64,000 bases of DNA from Protopterus annectens (lineage: Eukaryota > Chordata > Ceratodontiformes > Protopteridae), in the NCBI RefSeq assembly GCF_019279795.1, contig NC_056725.1:1605878293-1605942292 (forward strand), in the 5' to 3' direction. Under the pieces are notes generated by a model. The model worked only from the letters and a program-made list of their open reading frames with translations, did not search any database and had not been told where the DNA came from. The translations under genes and the position numbers were made by a program. This document shows, piece after piece, positions 21,249 to 31,665 of this stretch (positions within the stretch are counted from its first letter, which is position 1; every line of letters starts with the position of its first letter).

Positions 21249-23063
21249 ATGAAGATGAGCAGACCCAAGAAAAGGAAAGTGGACAGAGAATGTCGAGTGT
21301 TCAATAAGGAGTGGACAACTAAATATTTTTTCACTGAACACCGATCATCTGCTGTTTGCCTGATATGCCAAGAAACTGTGGTGGTTTTTAAAGACTATAA
21401 TATTAGCCGTCACTTTGCCACAAAGCACGCTAATTATGCTAGCAAGCTCTCAACAAAAGAACGGGAAGCTGCTGCTGAGAAGGTGGCAGCTAATTTGAAG
21501 GCTCAGCAAAGTTTTTTTCACCGTCAAACTGCCATTCAAGAGTCAAGTACCAAGGCCAGTTTTATGCTTTCATTCAAAATAGCAAAGGCCAGCAAACCAC
21601 TGTCTGAGGGCAAGTTTTTAAAAGAATGTATGGTAGAGACAGCAGGTATTTTGTGCCTGGAGACCAAAGGCAAATTTGAGAAAATCAGTTTATCACGGCG
21701 GACAGTGACTCGCCGTGTGGAACTAATAGATGAAGATATCACCAGCAGATTAAACAAAAAGGCGAAGTCATTCACTTTTTATTCTTTAGCAATGGATGAA
21801 AGCAACAATGTCAAAGACACTGCTCAACTCCTCATTTTTATCCGAGGAATCAACGAAACTTTTGAAATAACGGAGGAGTTTTTGACAATGGAGTCTCTGA
21901 AAGGACAAACACGGGGAGAGGACTTGTTTGAATGGGTGTCTGCTGCCATCGAAAACATGAAGCTTCCCTGGAGTAAGCTTGTTAATGTCACCACAGATGG
22001 ATCTCCGAATTTAATGCGAAAAAACGTTGGCCTGCTGAGGAGAATCCAGAATAAAGTGAAAGATGAAAACCCTGACCAGGATGTCATTTTCCTCCACTGC
22101 ATCATCCACCAGGAATCTCTATGTAAATCGGTGTTACAGCTGAATCATGTTGTGAATCCTGTGGTGAAACTCGTCAACTTCATATGCGCACGGGGACTTC
22201 AGCACCGTCAGTTCATTGCGTTCCTGGAGGAAACTGATGCGGATCACCAGGACCTGCTTTATCACTCCCGTGTCCGCTGGTTGAGTTTGGGCAAAGTGTT
22301 TCAACGAGTGTGGGAGCTCAAAGAGGAGATTGGCGTGTTTTTGGAGCGGCAGGGGAAGACTGATGAATTTCCTGAGCTGAGCAACAAGAGCTGGATGTGT
22401 GACTTTGCGTTTGCTACGGATGTATTTTCACACTTGAATGAGCTCAACGTGAAACTGCAGGGGAAGGAGCAGTTTGTGCATGACATGTACACAAACGTGA
22501 AAGCCTTCAAATCCAAGCTGGCTTTATTCTCCAGGCAGATTTTGAACAAGTCATTCACTCATTTTCCTAGACTAGCCATGCTGAAAGAGGCTGGAGCAAA
22601 AGTAAAGAAATACAGTGAGTCACTGGATGCACTGCACGGAGAATTCTGCCGTCGGTTTTTGGATTTCGACAAAATTGACAAGTCACTTCAATTGATGGCC
22701 TTTCCTCTGTCACAAGACCCCGAAACAGCTCCAGAGGAGCTTCAGCTCGAACTGATCGACCTTCAGTCCGACCCTGCCTTAAAAGAGAAGTTCAGCTCTC
22801 TGAAACTAAATGACTTCTATGCTTCACTCAATGATGCCGCGTTTCCAAATCTAAGGCGAAAAGCGCATATGATGTTGGCGTTGTTCGGCTCTACCTTCGT
22901 GTGTGAACAGACCTTCAGCGTCATGAACATCAACAAAGCCAGCCACAGATCCAAGTTAACAGACCTACACCTCAGATCCATCCTGAGAATTGCCACAACA
23001 AAACTAACTCCAGACTTTGATGCGCTGGCTAAAAAAGGAGACCAACAACACTGCTCCCATTAA
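21249..23063 (+). CDS. hAT transposase, intact
   Basis: The first ATG is at 21249 (MKMSRPKKRK, a basic nuclear-localisation-like start), giving 604 codons to TAA 23063 with no break. Residues 37-60 form a BED-type zinc finger (C37, C40, H55, H60). The RNase H-like catalytic fold follows with D183 in AMDES, D250 in TTDGS and E553 in CEQTFS, matching the hAT DDE set. The insertion-rich alpha-helical region lies between. The C-terminal block (FGSTFVCEQTFSVMNINK to SILRIA) is the hAT dimerisation region. The protein resembles the Charlie-derived transposases that gave rise to vertebrate GTF2IRD2, ZBED5 and FAM200-like genes. It would excise and reinsert the element by binding the TIRs. All key residues are present, so activity is possible. 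Confidence 0.93.
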   Translation: MKMSRPKKRKVDRECRVFNKEWTTKYFFTEHRSSAVCLICQETVVVFKDYNISRHFATKHANYASKLSTKEREAAAEKVAANLKAQQSFFHRQTAIQESSTKASFMLSFKIAKASKPLSEGKFLKECMVETAGILCLETKGKFEKISLSRRTVTRRVELIDEDITSRLNKKAKSFTFYSLAMDESNNVKDTAQLLIFIRGINETFEITEEFLTMESLKGQTRGEDLFEWVSAAIENMKLPWSKLVNVTTDGSPNLMRKNVGLLRRIQNKVKDENPDQDVIFLHCIIHQESLCKSVLQLNHVVNPVVKLVNFICARGLQHRQFIAFLEETDADHQDLLYHSRVRWLSLGKVFQRVWELKEEIGVFLERQGKTDEFPELSNKSWMCDFAFATDVFSHLNELNVKLQGKEQFVHDMYTNVKAFKSKLALFSRQILNKSFTHFPRLAMLKEAGAKVKKYSESLDALHGEFCRRFLDFDKIDKSLQLMAFPLSQDPETAPEELQLELIDLQSDPALKEKFSSLKLNDFYASLNDAAFPNLRRKAHMMLALFGSTFVCEQTFSVMNINKASHRSKLTDLHLRSILRIATTKLTPDFDALAKKGDQQHCSH

Positions 23064-23571
23064 AATGTGTGTGTCTCCGTTATACGCATGTTGTTAAAAT
23101 AAACAGTGCGCGCAGATCAAATATAACTCTTCACAGACTGACTTGCTGCAACTGTTTCATCCTTGCACTGGTCGTTGTTGACTTTTGGCACCGGGGAAAC
23201 AAATTGAATAAAAGGAACAGGACAAGTACATCTGCATCTCCTACCGTTTTTGAAAAAATAGACAGTCAGGAGGAGAGTGATGGTGATATCCTGAAGGATA
23301 ACAGAACTTTCAGTGCTTTAAAATAAAATGGTCATTTATTTGATTTTCAGTGTTTAAAGACTCTTTTTGAAGCCAGAGATTTTATTGTAATGCTTTTCTT
23401 CATTTTCATTGGAAATTAAAGCACATGTTTTCTCCATATCCCAAGATGTGTATTTTTCCCCCAATGAGGTGATGTTTTCAAAGCATGCCATCTATCTGCT
23501 CCTGTTCCGGCCCCTTTGTCAAATGTTAGAACTCAATGTGGCCCACGAATCAAAAAGTTTGCCCACCCCTG
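23064..23571 (+). other. hAT 3' region
   Basis: From the transposase stop to the right TIR. It contains AATAAA-type signals near 23098 and 23322, which could serve polyadenylation of the transposase mRNA. The short open frames here have no recognisable domain. Confidence 0.5.
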
Positions 23572-23579
23572 ATCTAACA
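23572..23579 (+). repeat. hAT target-site duplication, right
   Basis: ATCTAACA, identical to 21010-21017. Confidence 0.95.
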
Positions 23580-24172
23580 GATGAAAAAATTAAAGTTATA
23601 AAAAATAAGAAGCAAATGGTATAATCAAAAGTAGAATGTCAAGATTTTTTGTGAAGACTGGTAAGTGATAAATTGCTAGTAAAAGGAAATATGCCATATA
23701 AAAAGAATGTTTATATTGTCAATAAGATGAAACTATGGAACATGTGTTTTTGAAATGTAAAAGAGTAAAAAATGTATGGGGAAACTATGTAAAGAAGATT
23801 TTTTTTGAAGATAGTGCATAAAATAAACATGGATATAATTAAATAAGGATATGATAAGAACAGAAGTAAAAAAATATGTTAAAAAATAGATAAAAAGTTA
23901 TTTTATGTTGTATGGGTTACATGGAATGAAATAATTGGTTAATGGTAAATGGATTTTAGCAACAATATTAAGTAAAATATGATGATGGTTATGGAAAAAG
24001 GATTAGAGAGTTTAAAAGGGATGAAAATTTAGTATGATTGTAATGGAAATTATGAATATGTGTAAACAGATTTGTATATTTACACATATCGTACATATGC
24101 AAATATTTGAAACCATGTACTTATTTTGAAAATGAGTTATTTTTGTATATAAATAAAGGACTCATACTCTTT
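23580..24172 (+). pseudogene. Tx1-type LINE, C-terminal zinc region and 3' end
   Basis: Continues the LINE from 21017. Near 23680-23800, across a frameshift, it reads LLVKGNMPYKKNVY...ETMEHVFLKCKRVKNVWGNY, the Cys/His block with 'DETMEHxFLxC' found at the C-terminus of L1/Tx1-type ORF2. An A-rich 3' region ends near ATATAAATAAAGGACTCATAC at about 24170, probably the 3' end with a polyadenylation signal. Confidence 0.6.
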
Positions 24173-26104
24173 TTGATAGGTGCTCTGTGATGTTTCACAT
24201 CCTACTGAGCTACTACTAATTGAAGCAGATGGAGCCTCAATTTAGTGTTTTTGGAAAGGGTGGCGCACTCAGGATTGCAACACCACCTCCTTATGCTGCA
24301 CTGTATTGTTAGAGATCGATGTACCTGGTGTAGGAATAGAACTCACAGACTTCTGTGCCATAGGTGAGTGTGATACCTGTTGCATCAGTGTCACTACATT
24401 AATTGCCACCCTTCCTGCATAATTTTTACACTGGTCTAGGGTAGTTGCAGATAATATCAGGATGTGTCAAGATGTGACTGTTAATTTTGTTGAGTCGAAG
24501 AAAATTACTGTTAACTTTGATGAGTAGAAGAAAATTTACTTCATGTAGATCACTATGATTAATACAGATGCGCATGGAATACACTTAAACCACAATGTAT
24601 TGTGTAAACAGATATGTATCATATAAACATTTATGTCTGTACTAAGAATATCTGTTTATGTGATGTAAATGTGTTTATGCATCACATAAATAGATTTGCT
24701 TAATACAGACATATATGATAAAGTAGGTGTTAAGGTATGCAATGTGAAACTTATTGTAGGCATCCTGTGGCTAGCGTCAGACCTCTGCAACCCTCAGGGG
24801 AAGATCCTCTATGTCCCTCCAATGTAGGTCATCATAGCAGTGGTGAATCTGCACATCAGTCTGGTAGATCACAGTTCATTCATGGTTCCCCTTCACAATG
24901 TAGTTCCAGATGTCAGTCTTTGCAAAGTTCCTGGGATGTGCTGTCCTCCTCAGCTCATATTCAGCATAGACAGTGAGCATCTGGGTGGTTTACTTTTCTG
25001 TCCATTGTAGTTCCCAGGCTCACTAAAGCCTCCTTTCCACTGACATCCTCAGTATGGGTGTTGAAGCTTTTACAAAAGTGCCTTCAAAAAACTGCTGAGG
25101 TCCCACTCAGTTCATAGGTAGTGATGGTATGATGAGAATATATATCCACATTACATTTTAAAGTTGGTTCATATAGGATGTTGGCAGATTATTGGATGGC
25201 ATGTGTTATAGACATTTCTGTTAATTTATAACTATTGGACAGTTGTGTTGAACACTGTACACTTACACTGAGCTATTGGTTAATGCGCCAAGATTCAATA
25301 ACTTATGCAGATGTTCACTAATGGGATTCTAAAACACTGAATGCTGATGAACCAAATTAATTATGCATGGCACAAATGGTACTTAAAACCTGTGTGCACT
25401 TAGTTAGCTTCTCTGTGGCATATACCTGAATCAGAGCCAGCTTCCAAAGGTAAGCTTTCACCTGCTCGCATTGCTGTGGTGGAATGAAGTCCTATTATCA
25501 TGTACTTATGTTTACATTATGCTGTGTAAAACAACTGAAACATGCCTTCATGCATATGTTGTCTAAAATTTACATAGAGAAGGGGGTAGACTTCCACAAT
25601 ATGCATGCAGATGATTACATATCCATCAGTAATACGGAGGTTTTCCCTCATATGCAGTTGAGGGAACCAGCCCCAATGAAGTACAGATATGGACAGAAAC
25701 AAAATATATCTGCAGTTAATGCAGAATAACCTGTAATGTCTGAAGTATGTTTGCGGAGACCGACTTACAAGATTTGTTCATAAGTAATATGTTCATTGAC
25801 TGATTTATGGATAATCTCTCATGCTAAATCATACAGAAGTAGTTGTGGTAAAATTCAATGGGATATGGTGAATATTAAGATGTCTTAGTATTTGTATTAT
25901 TTCTTGTGGTAATATGTAGTCTGGACTGCATAACAGGTCATTTTCAAATGCTGTTGTTTTACTGCCTAGCTTCTATATAAATGTCAGTAGTTGTGTTGTG
26001 CATGCTATCATGGCAATCACATTTGTGATGCTGTCTGCCACTGATTGCAATAATATCTGAGATGCATCCTCCATTACTGAGGTAAAATTGCTAGTTGTGT
26101 CCAC
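24173..26104. other. Non-coding region, possible Harbinger-related sequence
   Basis: No convincing coding frame. A 32-bp near-duplicate (GTTAATTTTGTTGAGTCGAAGAAAATTAC) lies at 24480-24545. Imperfect palindromes built on ATAAACA/TGTTTAT and TACAGA lie at 24560-24720. The stretch leads into the Myb/SANT-like frame at 26105 and may be the flank of that element. Confidence 0.4.
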
Positions 26105-26290
26105 ATGTCTAAAAGGGGAGACAGTTTCTCCCATAGAGAAAATGAGATTTTAATAGATTCTCTGTGTCAGCATGGATGCAACCTGCTTGGGCAGAATGTC
26201 AATACTGTGTGGAAGACTCAGGTTTGGACAGATCTGACACACATGATAAATCCTGTGGGTGGTCACAATAGATCAAGAGAGGCCTGCTAG
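26105..26290 (+). pseudogene. Myb/SANT-like domain fragment (Harbinger-type accessory protein)
   Basis: From ATG 26105 the frame encodes FSHRENEILIDSLCQHGCNLLG, VWKTQVWTDLTHMINPVGG and SREAC. This matches the trihelix Myb/SANT-like domain in which tryptophans and 'E..ILID' are spaced as in the second protein of PIF/Harbinger transposons, which binds element ends and helps nuclear import of the transposase. The 61-codon frame stops before the KKW end of the domain, so it is truncated or frameshifted. The transposase partner could be the minus-strand gene at 42400-43260, far away. Confidence 0.55.
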
Positions 26291-26739
26291 TGACATTGCT
26301 CTGACATGATTGGCCATGCAGCTAACAGACTCTGCTGCTATGATATGGGGAGGTATGCCACTCATGGTGGGCCAACACTGCCTCCACTAGATAAGATAAC
26401 AATGTTCCTGGCCTTCAATTATAATACCTGCCAGGATAAATGGATGCCCAGGGGAGGTGCTGAGGTAGGTGTTCCAGGATGTACAGGTATGTCCAATGTT
26501 CATGAACAGAGCAGCAAACACCAGTTCTTATTGAAGGACATTATTGCACAATTCATAAAGTATTGTTATATTTTTGTTACAGCAGTAGAACTATGCAATG
26601 GATGTGGAAGCACGCTTGATGTGGATGACAGTATAAGTGTTATAGCATGTTAACTTACCAACAGAGTACATACATAATACTGTCAGCAACATGTGTGATA
26701 TTGTGTTTTTTCATTTGCATACATCCATCAACATCTGAA
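26291..26739. other. Continuation of Myb-like region, non-coding
   Basis: Open frames of up to 115 codons occur (26306-26653) but show no domain beyond the Myb fragment. Possible remnant of the same gene. Confidence 0.35.
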
Positions 26740-27300
26740 CATCAGCAACATATGTCACGTATGTGTCTCCATATCCTGTTAGTGTGTTCCATTGTTGCTG
26801 CATTGCTCTGCCTCCTATTATGACTGTGGAGTATACTTATACATTGGTGTTTGTATGCCATTTTAACCTATCAATACAGCATCTCAAGACATGCGCCAGG
26901 AACCATCTGTTACAGGCAGACCAGGTAAGGCTATTCATACTGCTGTTGTGCATTACTGTTTATCACACCTGTGATTTATAGCATTAATGTTGGCTTCTTC
27001 CCTACACAAGTACATCTACATGACATGTGCATCATTTGTCAAGTAAGTGTCTACATATCCTGTCACTGTGACCCATATTTATTGTGTGCCTCTGCCTCCT
27101 GTTATGACTGTGGATTATAGTTGCATGGTTGGTTGGTTGCCATTTTATACTACGGGATCTGATTTACATTGGATGACATGCTCTTTAGTCAGTGAGGACA
27201 TACTAAACAAGACTAATAAGGTGTTTGCTATTGTTCACTATTGATAATAACATATGTGCCATTCAGGACTAATATTGCAAATCATTCATAACGCATACAA
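26740..27300 (+). repeat. Diverged ~280-bp direct repeat
   Basis: The unit with CATATCCTGT, then TGCCTCCT and TTATGACTGTGGA, then TATA..TTGGT and TGCCATTTTA occurs at about 26765-26865 and again at about 27052-27155, roughly 280 bp apart. Parts (TGTGCATTACTG, CATATGTGCC, CAGGACTAAT) recur at 40675-40715, linking this region with the Harbinger-like region upstream of the transposase. Confidence 0.6.
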
Positions 27301-27395
27301 AGCAAGCTCATTATTTCAAATTATTCATAATACATCCAACAAAAAGCTCATTATTGCAAATCATGGATATATTATACCACACAGTTGCAGATCAA
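27268..27395 (+). repeat. ~50-bp tandem repeat, about 2.5 units
   Basis: AATATTGCAAATCATTCATA...AGCTCATTATT recurs as TTCAAATTATTCATAATACAT...AGCTCATTATT and TGCAAATCATGG. The units are diverged and AT-rich. Confidence 0.55.
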
Positions 27396-27589
27396 TCATT
27401 ACTTAGCTGGCCTGGAACCTCACAAGGTTTATTTTACAGAAATATTTCCAGACAGATACAAAGTATGACAATCAATGGTAAGTATGACCATGATTGATTA
27501 GGACATGCCAAGGTAATGAGAAAATTTAACCAATCTATGGAATTCATTGCACTAAGTATGCATGACAGCCTCATGGCTTAGCTTGCCAT

Positions 27590-27750
27590 ATTCAGAAAAC
27601 CGTAGATAAATGCAAAGTTTTTTGGGGGAAAAAGGACAAAATCATAGAAGGGGGTTACATTTTAGTGTTATCTTACACTTAGTTTGATAGAACAAGTTTT
27701 GTAGCAAAATACATTTTCTGAAGAATATACTAGTTCAAATATCTATTCTT
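27590..27750 (+). repeat. CATACCTCTCAACC-family repeat, partial copy
   Basis: The segment GGGGG...TTACATTTTAGTGTTATCTTACACTTAG and CATTTTCTGAAGAATAT parallels the interior of the family members at 28549, 30355 and 31272. The terminal motif is missing. Confidence 0.35.
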
Positions 27751-28548
27751 GCGCACTAACATAAAGTACAACTTTGATCACTTTCCAAAATACTTTAAGT
27801 GGGCACTGGCTGGGCATATAACAACATTAAGCACTATGTATACACATATATCCATAGTACACATACCCCTAAGACTTGTGTACACATATGTTCATAATAC
27901 ACATACTAAAACAATAAAAGTAAACAAATATCAGTTATTGTTTGTACATGCCCACACCAATATAGCTACCATCTGTAATGCCCAAGCAAACTGCTGCACA
28001 ATGAGGAATCCCAGACTCATTCAGTGTGGTACACTTTAAATACTCAATAAATTTATCAAAAAAAAAAAACAATATTATCTAATATTTTAGAGGCAGAACA
28101 ACTGAAACAATGCAAGTATATAGATGGATCATCTCAAACTAAAAAAGGAATGCATTCCACCACAAAAAAAAAAGAAAAAACAAGACTAAACGTTGTTACT
28201 GCCAGAAAAAAGAAAGAATCCACACTGATCAAAATAAAAGTAATAAATGCAACAGGTATTTCCCCATTAAATGTACTTAAGTCAACAAATACTGCAAACA
28301 AGGAAAGCTGATTTTCTACATTTCAAATCATTTAAAAGGAATGTAAGTAATACTAGTATCTATGATTTCTGAAAACTTTCCACAGAAAGTCAAAGCACTG
28401 CCCTGAAATTGCACCCCTTCTTGAAGCAAACTTTACAAATCTGCAAATCCCACATCAAAAGCCTACTACTACTTCCAGGAATGCAGCTTTATAAACACAT
28501 TACTAAATGCATTAGCAAATGGGCAAGGCCAAAATATGGAAGTGTGTC
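27751..28548. other. No recognisable gene
   Basis: AT-rich, with several A-runs (28055, 28160). No gene or element could be supported. Confidence 0.4.
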
Positions 28549-28634
28549 ACATACCTCTCAACCTTTTATAATAAATCTGGAGGAAAGCATAAAAAAGGGG
28601 GGGGGTGAAAGTATCCCAAACATATTGACAGATT

Positions 28635-28651
28635 TTAAATATTGCTCCTAT
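28635..28651 (+). repeat. SINE target-site duplication, left
   Basis: TTAAATATTGCTCCTAT, repeated exactly at 28886-28902 (17 bp). Confidence 0.93.
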
Positions 28652-28885
28652 GTTTGTTTGTGTCTTTCGGCTTTTCCCGGTTAGGGGTCGCCACAGCGGA
28701 AACTCTGGTCCGCTAATGATTGGCAGTTGATTTTTATGTATCGGCTTGTCAGGCCTGACGCACAACCTTCAACGAAGGTACGCCCATTCACACATGTCTC
28801 CACGCAGAAGACGCTCTTGCTGAGAATCGAACTGGACAGCATTTTACTGTGAAGCGACAACGCTACCGCAGCACCACCACCGCGG
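28652..28885 (-). mobile_element. tRNA-derived SINE with 17-bp TSD
   Basis: The insertion is 234 bp, read on the minus strand. The head has an A box (GCGGTAGCGTTGTC, complement at 28856-28869) and a B box (AGTTCGATTCTC, complement at 28822-28833), tRNA-spaced. The body ends with CCGCTGTGGCGACCCC, a tail motif common in many fish-type SINE/LINE families, followed by a short ACAAAC tail. A perfect 17-bp TSD flanks it. It would be transcribed by RNA polymerase III and moved by a partner LINE; which one is unknown. Fairly young, as the boxes and TSD are intact. Confidence 0.9.
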
Positions 28886-28902
28886 TTAAATATTGCTCCT
28901 AT
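28886..28902 (+). repeat. SINE target-site duplication, right
   Basis: TTAAATATTGCTCCTAT, identical to 28635-28651. Confidence 0.93.
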
Positions 28903-28985
28903 AAACTTAGAAAAATGCTAAAATAACAGGATATGTGTTAGCATGCATTTTCTGAAGGATATGAATTTAAAAGTTTAACTTACCT

Positions 28986-29697
28986 GCAATCCTCAAAAAT
29001 GAGCACAAATAAACCTCAGAACTAATGCAATAAAATTCAGCTACTCAAGCACCCACAACAGCATCTCCTTTCAGGTTTATATTAAATGTTATGGGGCCAA
29101 TCCTGCAAATAAAACAGTCCTCCTATTCTTCGAGTTCAATCCTTCTCAGGCATGTCAGGCAGTGAATCCTTACTTCATTCTTTTTCTTCTTGGGTGCAGC
29201 AGGCAGTAAATCCTTCCTTCCACCTTCTCCTTCTTGTTTCCAGCTGGGTCTCTTCACCATTCTTAGCAGATGTCTGATTTTTGTCACCACAAGATGACTA
29301 GATGAACTCTGCAGGCTCCTTCATCATGCCCTGCTTACATACCTCTCCAACTGGAAACATCAAAAATCTGGACAAAGGCCGTGAAAAATAGGTACAAATC
29401 TGTATGCTTATTAACATCAAAATTTGTATACATAATTATGTAACCCGCCCACTCCAGTGGAATTGTGGCATACCAACTTTTGAACACAAACTGTAGAACA
29501 GTGGGGTGCCTGCTTCAATAATAAAACATTAGGTGTTCTTAGCTCTGTGTAATAATACAGTTTCAAAAGTCATCTTGAAAGCTAACATTACATTGCAGAT
29601 TCTTATTCATTATGCTACGCTATTAATCGCCACCCAGCACCCCCATGATATTCTGTGAGATATGTGAAATACAAAAGTATGCATTGCATCAAAAGTC
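28986..29697. other. No recognisable gene
   Basis: Non-coding. A short CATACCTCTCCAAC motif with AAAATCTGGACAAAGGCC at about 29338-29385 looks like one more degenerate end of the CATACCTCTCAACC family. Confidence 0.4.
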
Positions 29698-30330
29698 ACT
29701 AATGGGTAAACTGAAATTAAAATCAGCAGAAGGCACAAATACAGCTCCATAGAATTAGTCGCTAATGGGTAAACTAAAATTAAAATCAGCAGAAGGCACA
29801 AATACAGCTCCATAGAATTAGTCACTAATGGGTAAACTGAAATTAAAATCAGCAGAAGGCACAAATACAGCTCCATAGAATTAATCACTAATGGGTAAAC
29901 TGAAATTAAAATCAGCAGAAGGCACAAATACAGCTCCATAGAATTAGTCACTAATGGGTAAACTGAAATTAAAATCAGCAGAAGGCACAAATACAGCTCC
30001 ATAGAATTAGTCACTAATGGGTAAACTGAAATTAAAATCAGCAGAAGGCACAAATACAGCTCCATAGAATTAATCACTAATGGGTAAACTGAAATTAAAA
30101 TCAGCAGAAGGCACAAATACAGCTCCATAGAATTAGTCACTAATAGGTAAACTGAAATTAAAATCAGCAGAAGGAACAAATACAGCTCCATAGAATTAGT
30201 CACTAATGGGTGAACTGAAATTAAAATCAGCAGAAGGCACAAATACAGCTCCATAGAATTAGTCGCCAATGGGTAAACTGAAATTAAAATCAGCAGAAGG
30301 GACAAATACAGTTTCATAGAATTAATTATT
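29698..30330. repeat. 63-bp minisatellite, about 10 units
   Basis: The unit starts CTAATGGGTAAACTGAAATT, contains CAGCAGAAGGCACAAATACA and ends AGAATTAGTCA; it is 63 bp and repeats about ten times with 1-3 substitutions per unit. Since 63 is divisible by 3, the minus strand stays open for 235 codons as a 21-residue hydrophobic repeat (MELYLCLLLILISVYPLVTNS). No second line of evidence supports a gene. This is best read as a tandem repeat. Confidence 0.95.
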
Positions 30331-30354
30331 TAGTTATATGATTGCAGATATTAT

Positions 30355-30565
30355 CCACACCTCTCAATCTCTTAGAGCAAGAAATCTGGACAAAGCCACA
30401 AATAATGGGGGATGGGGACCAAACAAAGGCACCAAAATAGTTAATGACATTTAAAATATTACTCTTCCAAACTTAGACTGTTGTCAGGATATCATATTTT
30501 GCATAACATCATATTAGCATGAATTTTCTTAAGGATGAAGTCTGAAAATCAAATGTAACATCTGC
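30355..30565 (+). repeat. CATACCTCTCAACC-family repeat copy
   Basis: Begins CACACCTCTCAATCTCTTA, then AAGAAATCTGGACAAAGCC, TGGGGAC, TTTAAAATATTACTCTTCCAAACTTAG, ATTAGCATGAATTTTCTTAAGGATGAAGTCTGAAAATCAAATG. It parallels 28549-28985 and 31272-31460 block by block. Confidence 0.65.
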
Positions 30566-31114
30566 TGCCTGACATTATTTTCTGACTTCAGTCCTTAGAC
30601 ATCTGTCACTGCCAGTGATTTGCCAAAAAACAATTTATGAGAAATGGACCCTTACCAAAAGCAAAAAGCTTAATTTTTCAGTAGTTTGAAGTATGTACAA
30701 GCACCAAAATGAAACATTTCCCCCAGCGATCCATAACCCTTCAGTAGTTTCAAGTATGTACTACAACCTCAGCCTTCACATCACTGTCTAGGCATATAAC
30801 ATTCCATAATTAAGACATCTTATTTAAATCTGACACCATGAAAACATTCACCAAATCATCTACATGCAGGTCAATAACATTTCTCTCTCCTTTCTCAAAA
30901 ATAGTTAACCAACCAAGTCCAGCTAAAGAAAAACAAGAAAAATGATGTGATGGATAACAAAGACAGAAAGCAGCAACAAGAGAAAATGGTTTAAAACACT
31001 TCCCCAGGAAAAATGGTTTCAAAAACTGATATAGGCAGTCATCTTCACGCCGTAAAGAAGGAAACCTGCAACACCACTGCTTAATATTTCCAGTGGAAAA
31101 CACACCAAGATGCG

Positions 31115-31115
<1 letters not shown>
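30566..31115. other. No recognisable gene
   Basis: Non-coding. TTCAGTAGTTTGAAGTATGTAC occurs twice (about 30678 and 30741). The minus-strand frame that crosses into the GT microsatellite is an artefact. Confidence 0.4.

Positions 31116-31196
<81 letters not shown>
31116..31196. repeat. (GT)n microsatellite
   Basis: About 40 uninterrupted GT units. Confidence 0.98.
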
Positions 31197-31197
<1 letters not shown>

Positions 31198-31271
31198 ACT
31201 CTTAGGGAATGGGCTTTGGTAATTTGACAGGCTGAGGTTAGTTATCACACATGAATAAGGTAGATGGAGGC

Positions 31272-31576
31272 CATACCTCTCAACCTCTTATCACAAGAAA
31301 TCTGGCCTAATATAATGGGGAGGGGGCAAAGGCCTTAAAGTAGGTAGGGACAGATTTTAAATTTTGCTCTTACACATTTAAAATGTTGCTAGGATAACAG
31401 GATGTGTGTTATGCAATTTCTGAAGGCTACAAAGTCTGAAAATCAAATGTATGTTATATTATGTGACTCTAATACTCTGATTTGCCAGAAAACCACAATT
31501 TTTTTTGAGGAACAGGCTAAAAATATGAGGCAAAAATCTGGACATTCTGCAATAAATTGTACGGTTGAGAGGTATG
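31272..31576 (+). mobile_element. CATACCTCTCAACC-family element with inverted ends
   Basis: The left end reads CATACCTCTCAACC...AAATCTGG and the right end is its reverse complement: AAAATCTGGACATT...GGTTGAGAGGTATG. The about 305-bp element has no coding capacity. Terminal inverted repeats and many copies suggest a MITE. The superfamily and TSD are not resolved. Confidence 0.65.
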
Positions 31577-31665
31577 TCCAGGGCTACTATTTTGTAGGTT
31601 CATGTTACAGGTATGACTCAGATTCTTAGGCCCTACATACATGCAGCCCTGCATAATACTATATA

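Larger units (their letters stand above)
21018..23571 (+). mobile_element. Complete hAT (Charlie-like) DNA transposon
   Basis: The element is 2554 bp, flanked by the perfect 8-bp TSD ATCTAACA. Terminal inverted repeats are CAGGCATGGGCAAACT (left) and CAGGGGTGGGCAAACT (right, reversed), 14 of 16 bases matching. Both subterminal regions carry GGCCCRY-type GGCC motifs (GCGGCCCG on the left, GTGGCCCAC on the right), usual in Charlie-type hATs. It holds one intact transposase gene. It sits in the 3' part of the decayed Tx1-type LINE, so it is younger than that LINE. Confidence 0.95.
28549..28985 (+). repeat. CATACCTCTCAACC-family repeat, copy with SINE insertion
   Basis: Begins ACATACCTCTCAACCTTTTA, contains AAATCTGG, a G-run and TTTTAAATATTGCTCCTAT, then (after the SINE) AAACTTAG...ACAGGATATGTGTTAGCATGCATTTTCTGAAGGATATGAA. 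The copies at 30355 and 31272 have the same order without the SINE, which confirms the insertion point. Confidence 0.7.

Noticed and set aside
23069-23326. 85-codon frame after the hAT transposase
   Set aside because: No domain; it is in the element's 3' region next to AATAAA signals.
29610-30317. 235-codon hydrophobic frame
   Set aside because: Entirely produced by the 63-bp minisatellite; reported as a repeat instead of a gene.
30810-31199. 129-codon minus frame starting with Thr-His repeats
   Set aside because: Artefact of the GT microsatellite.
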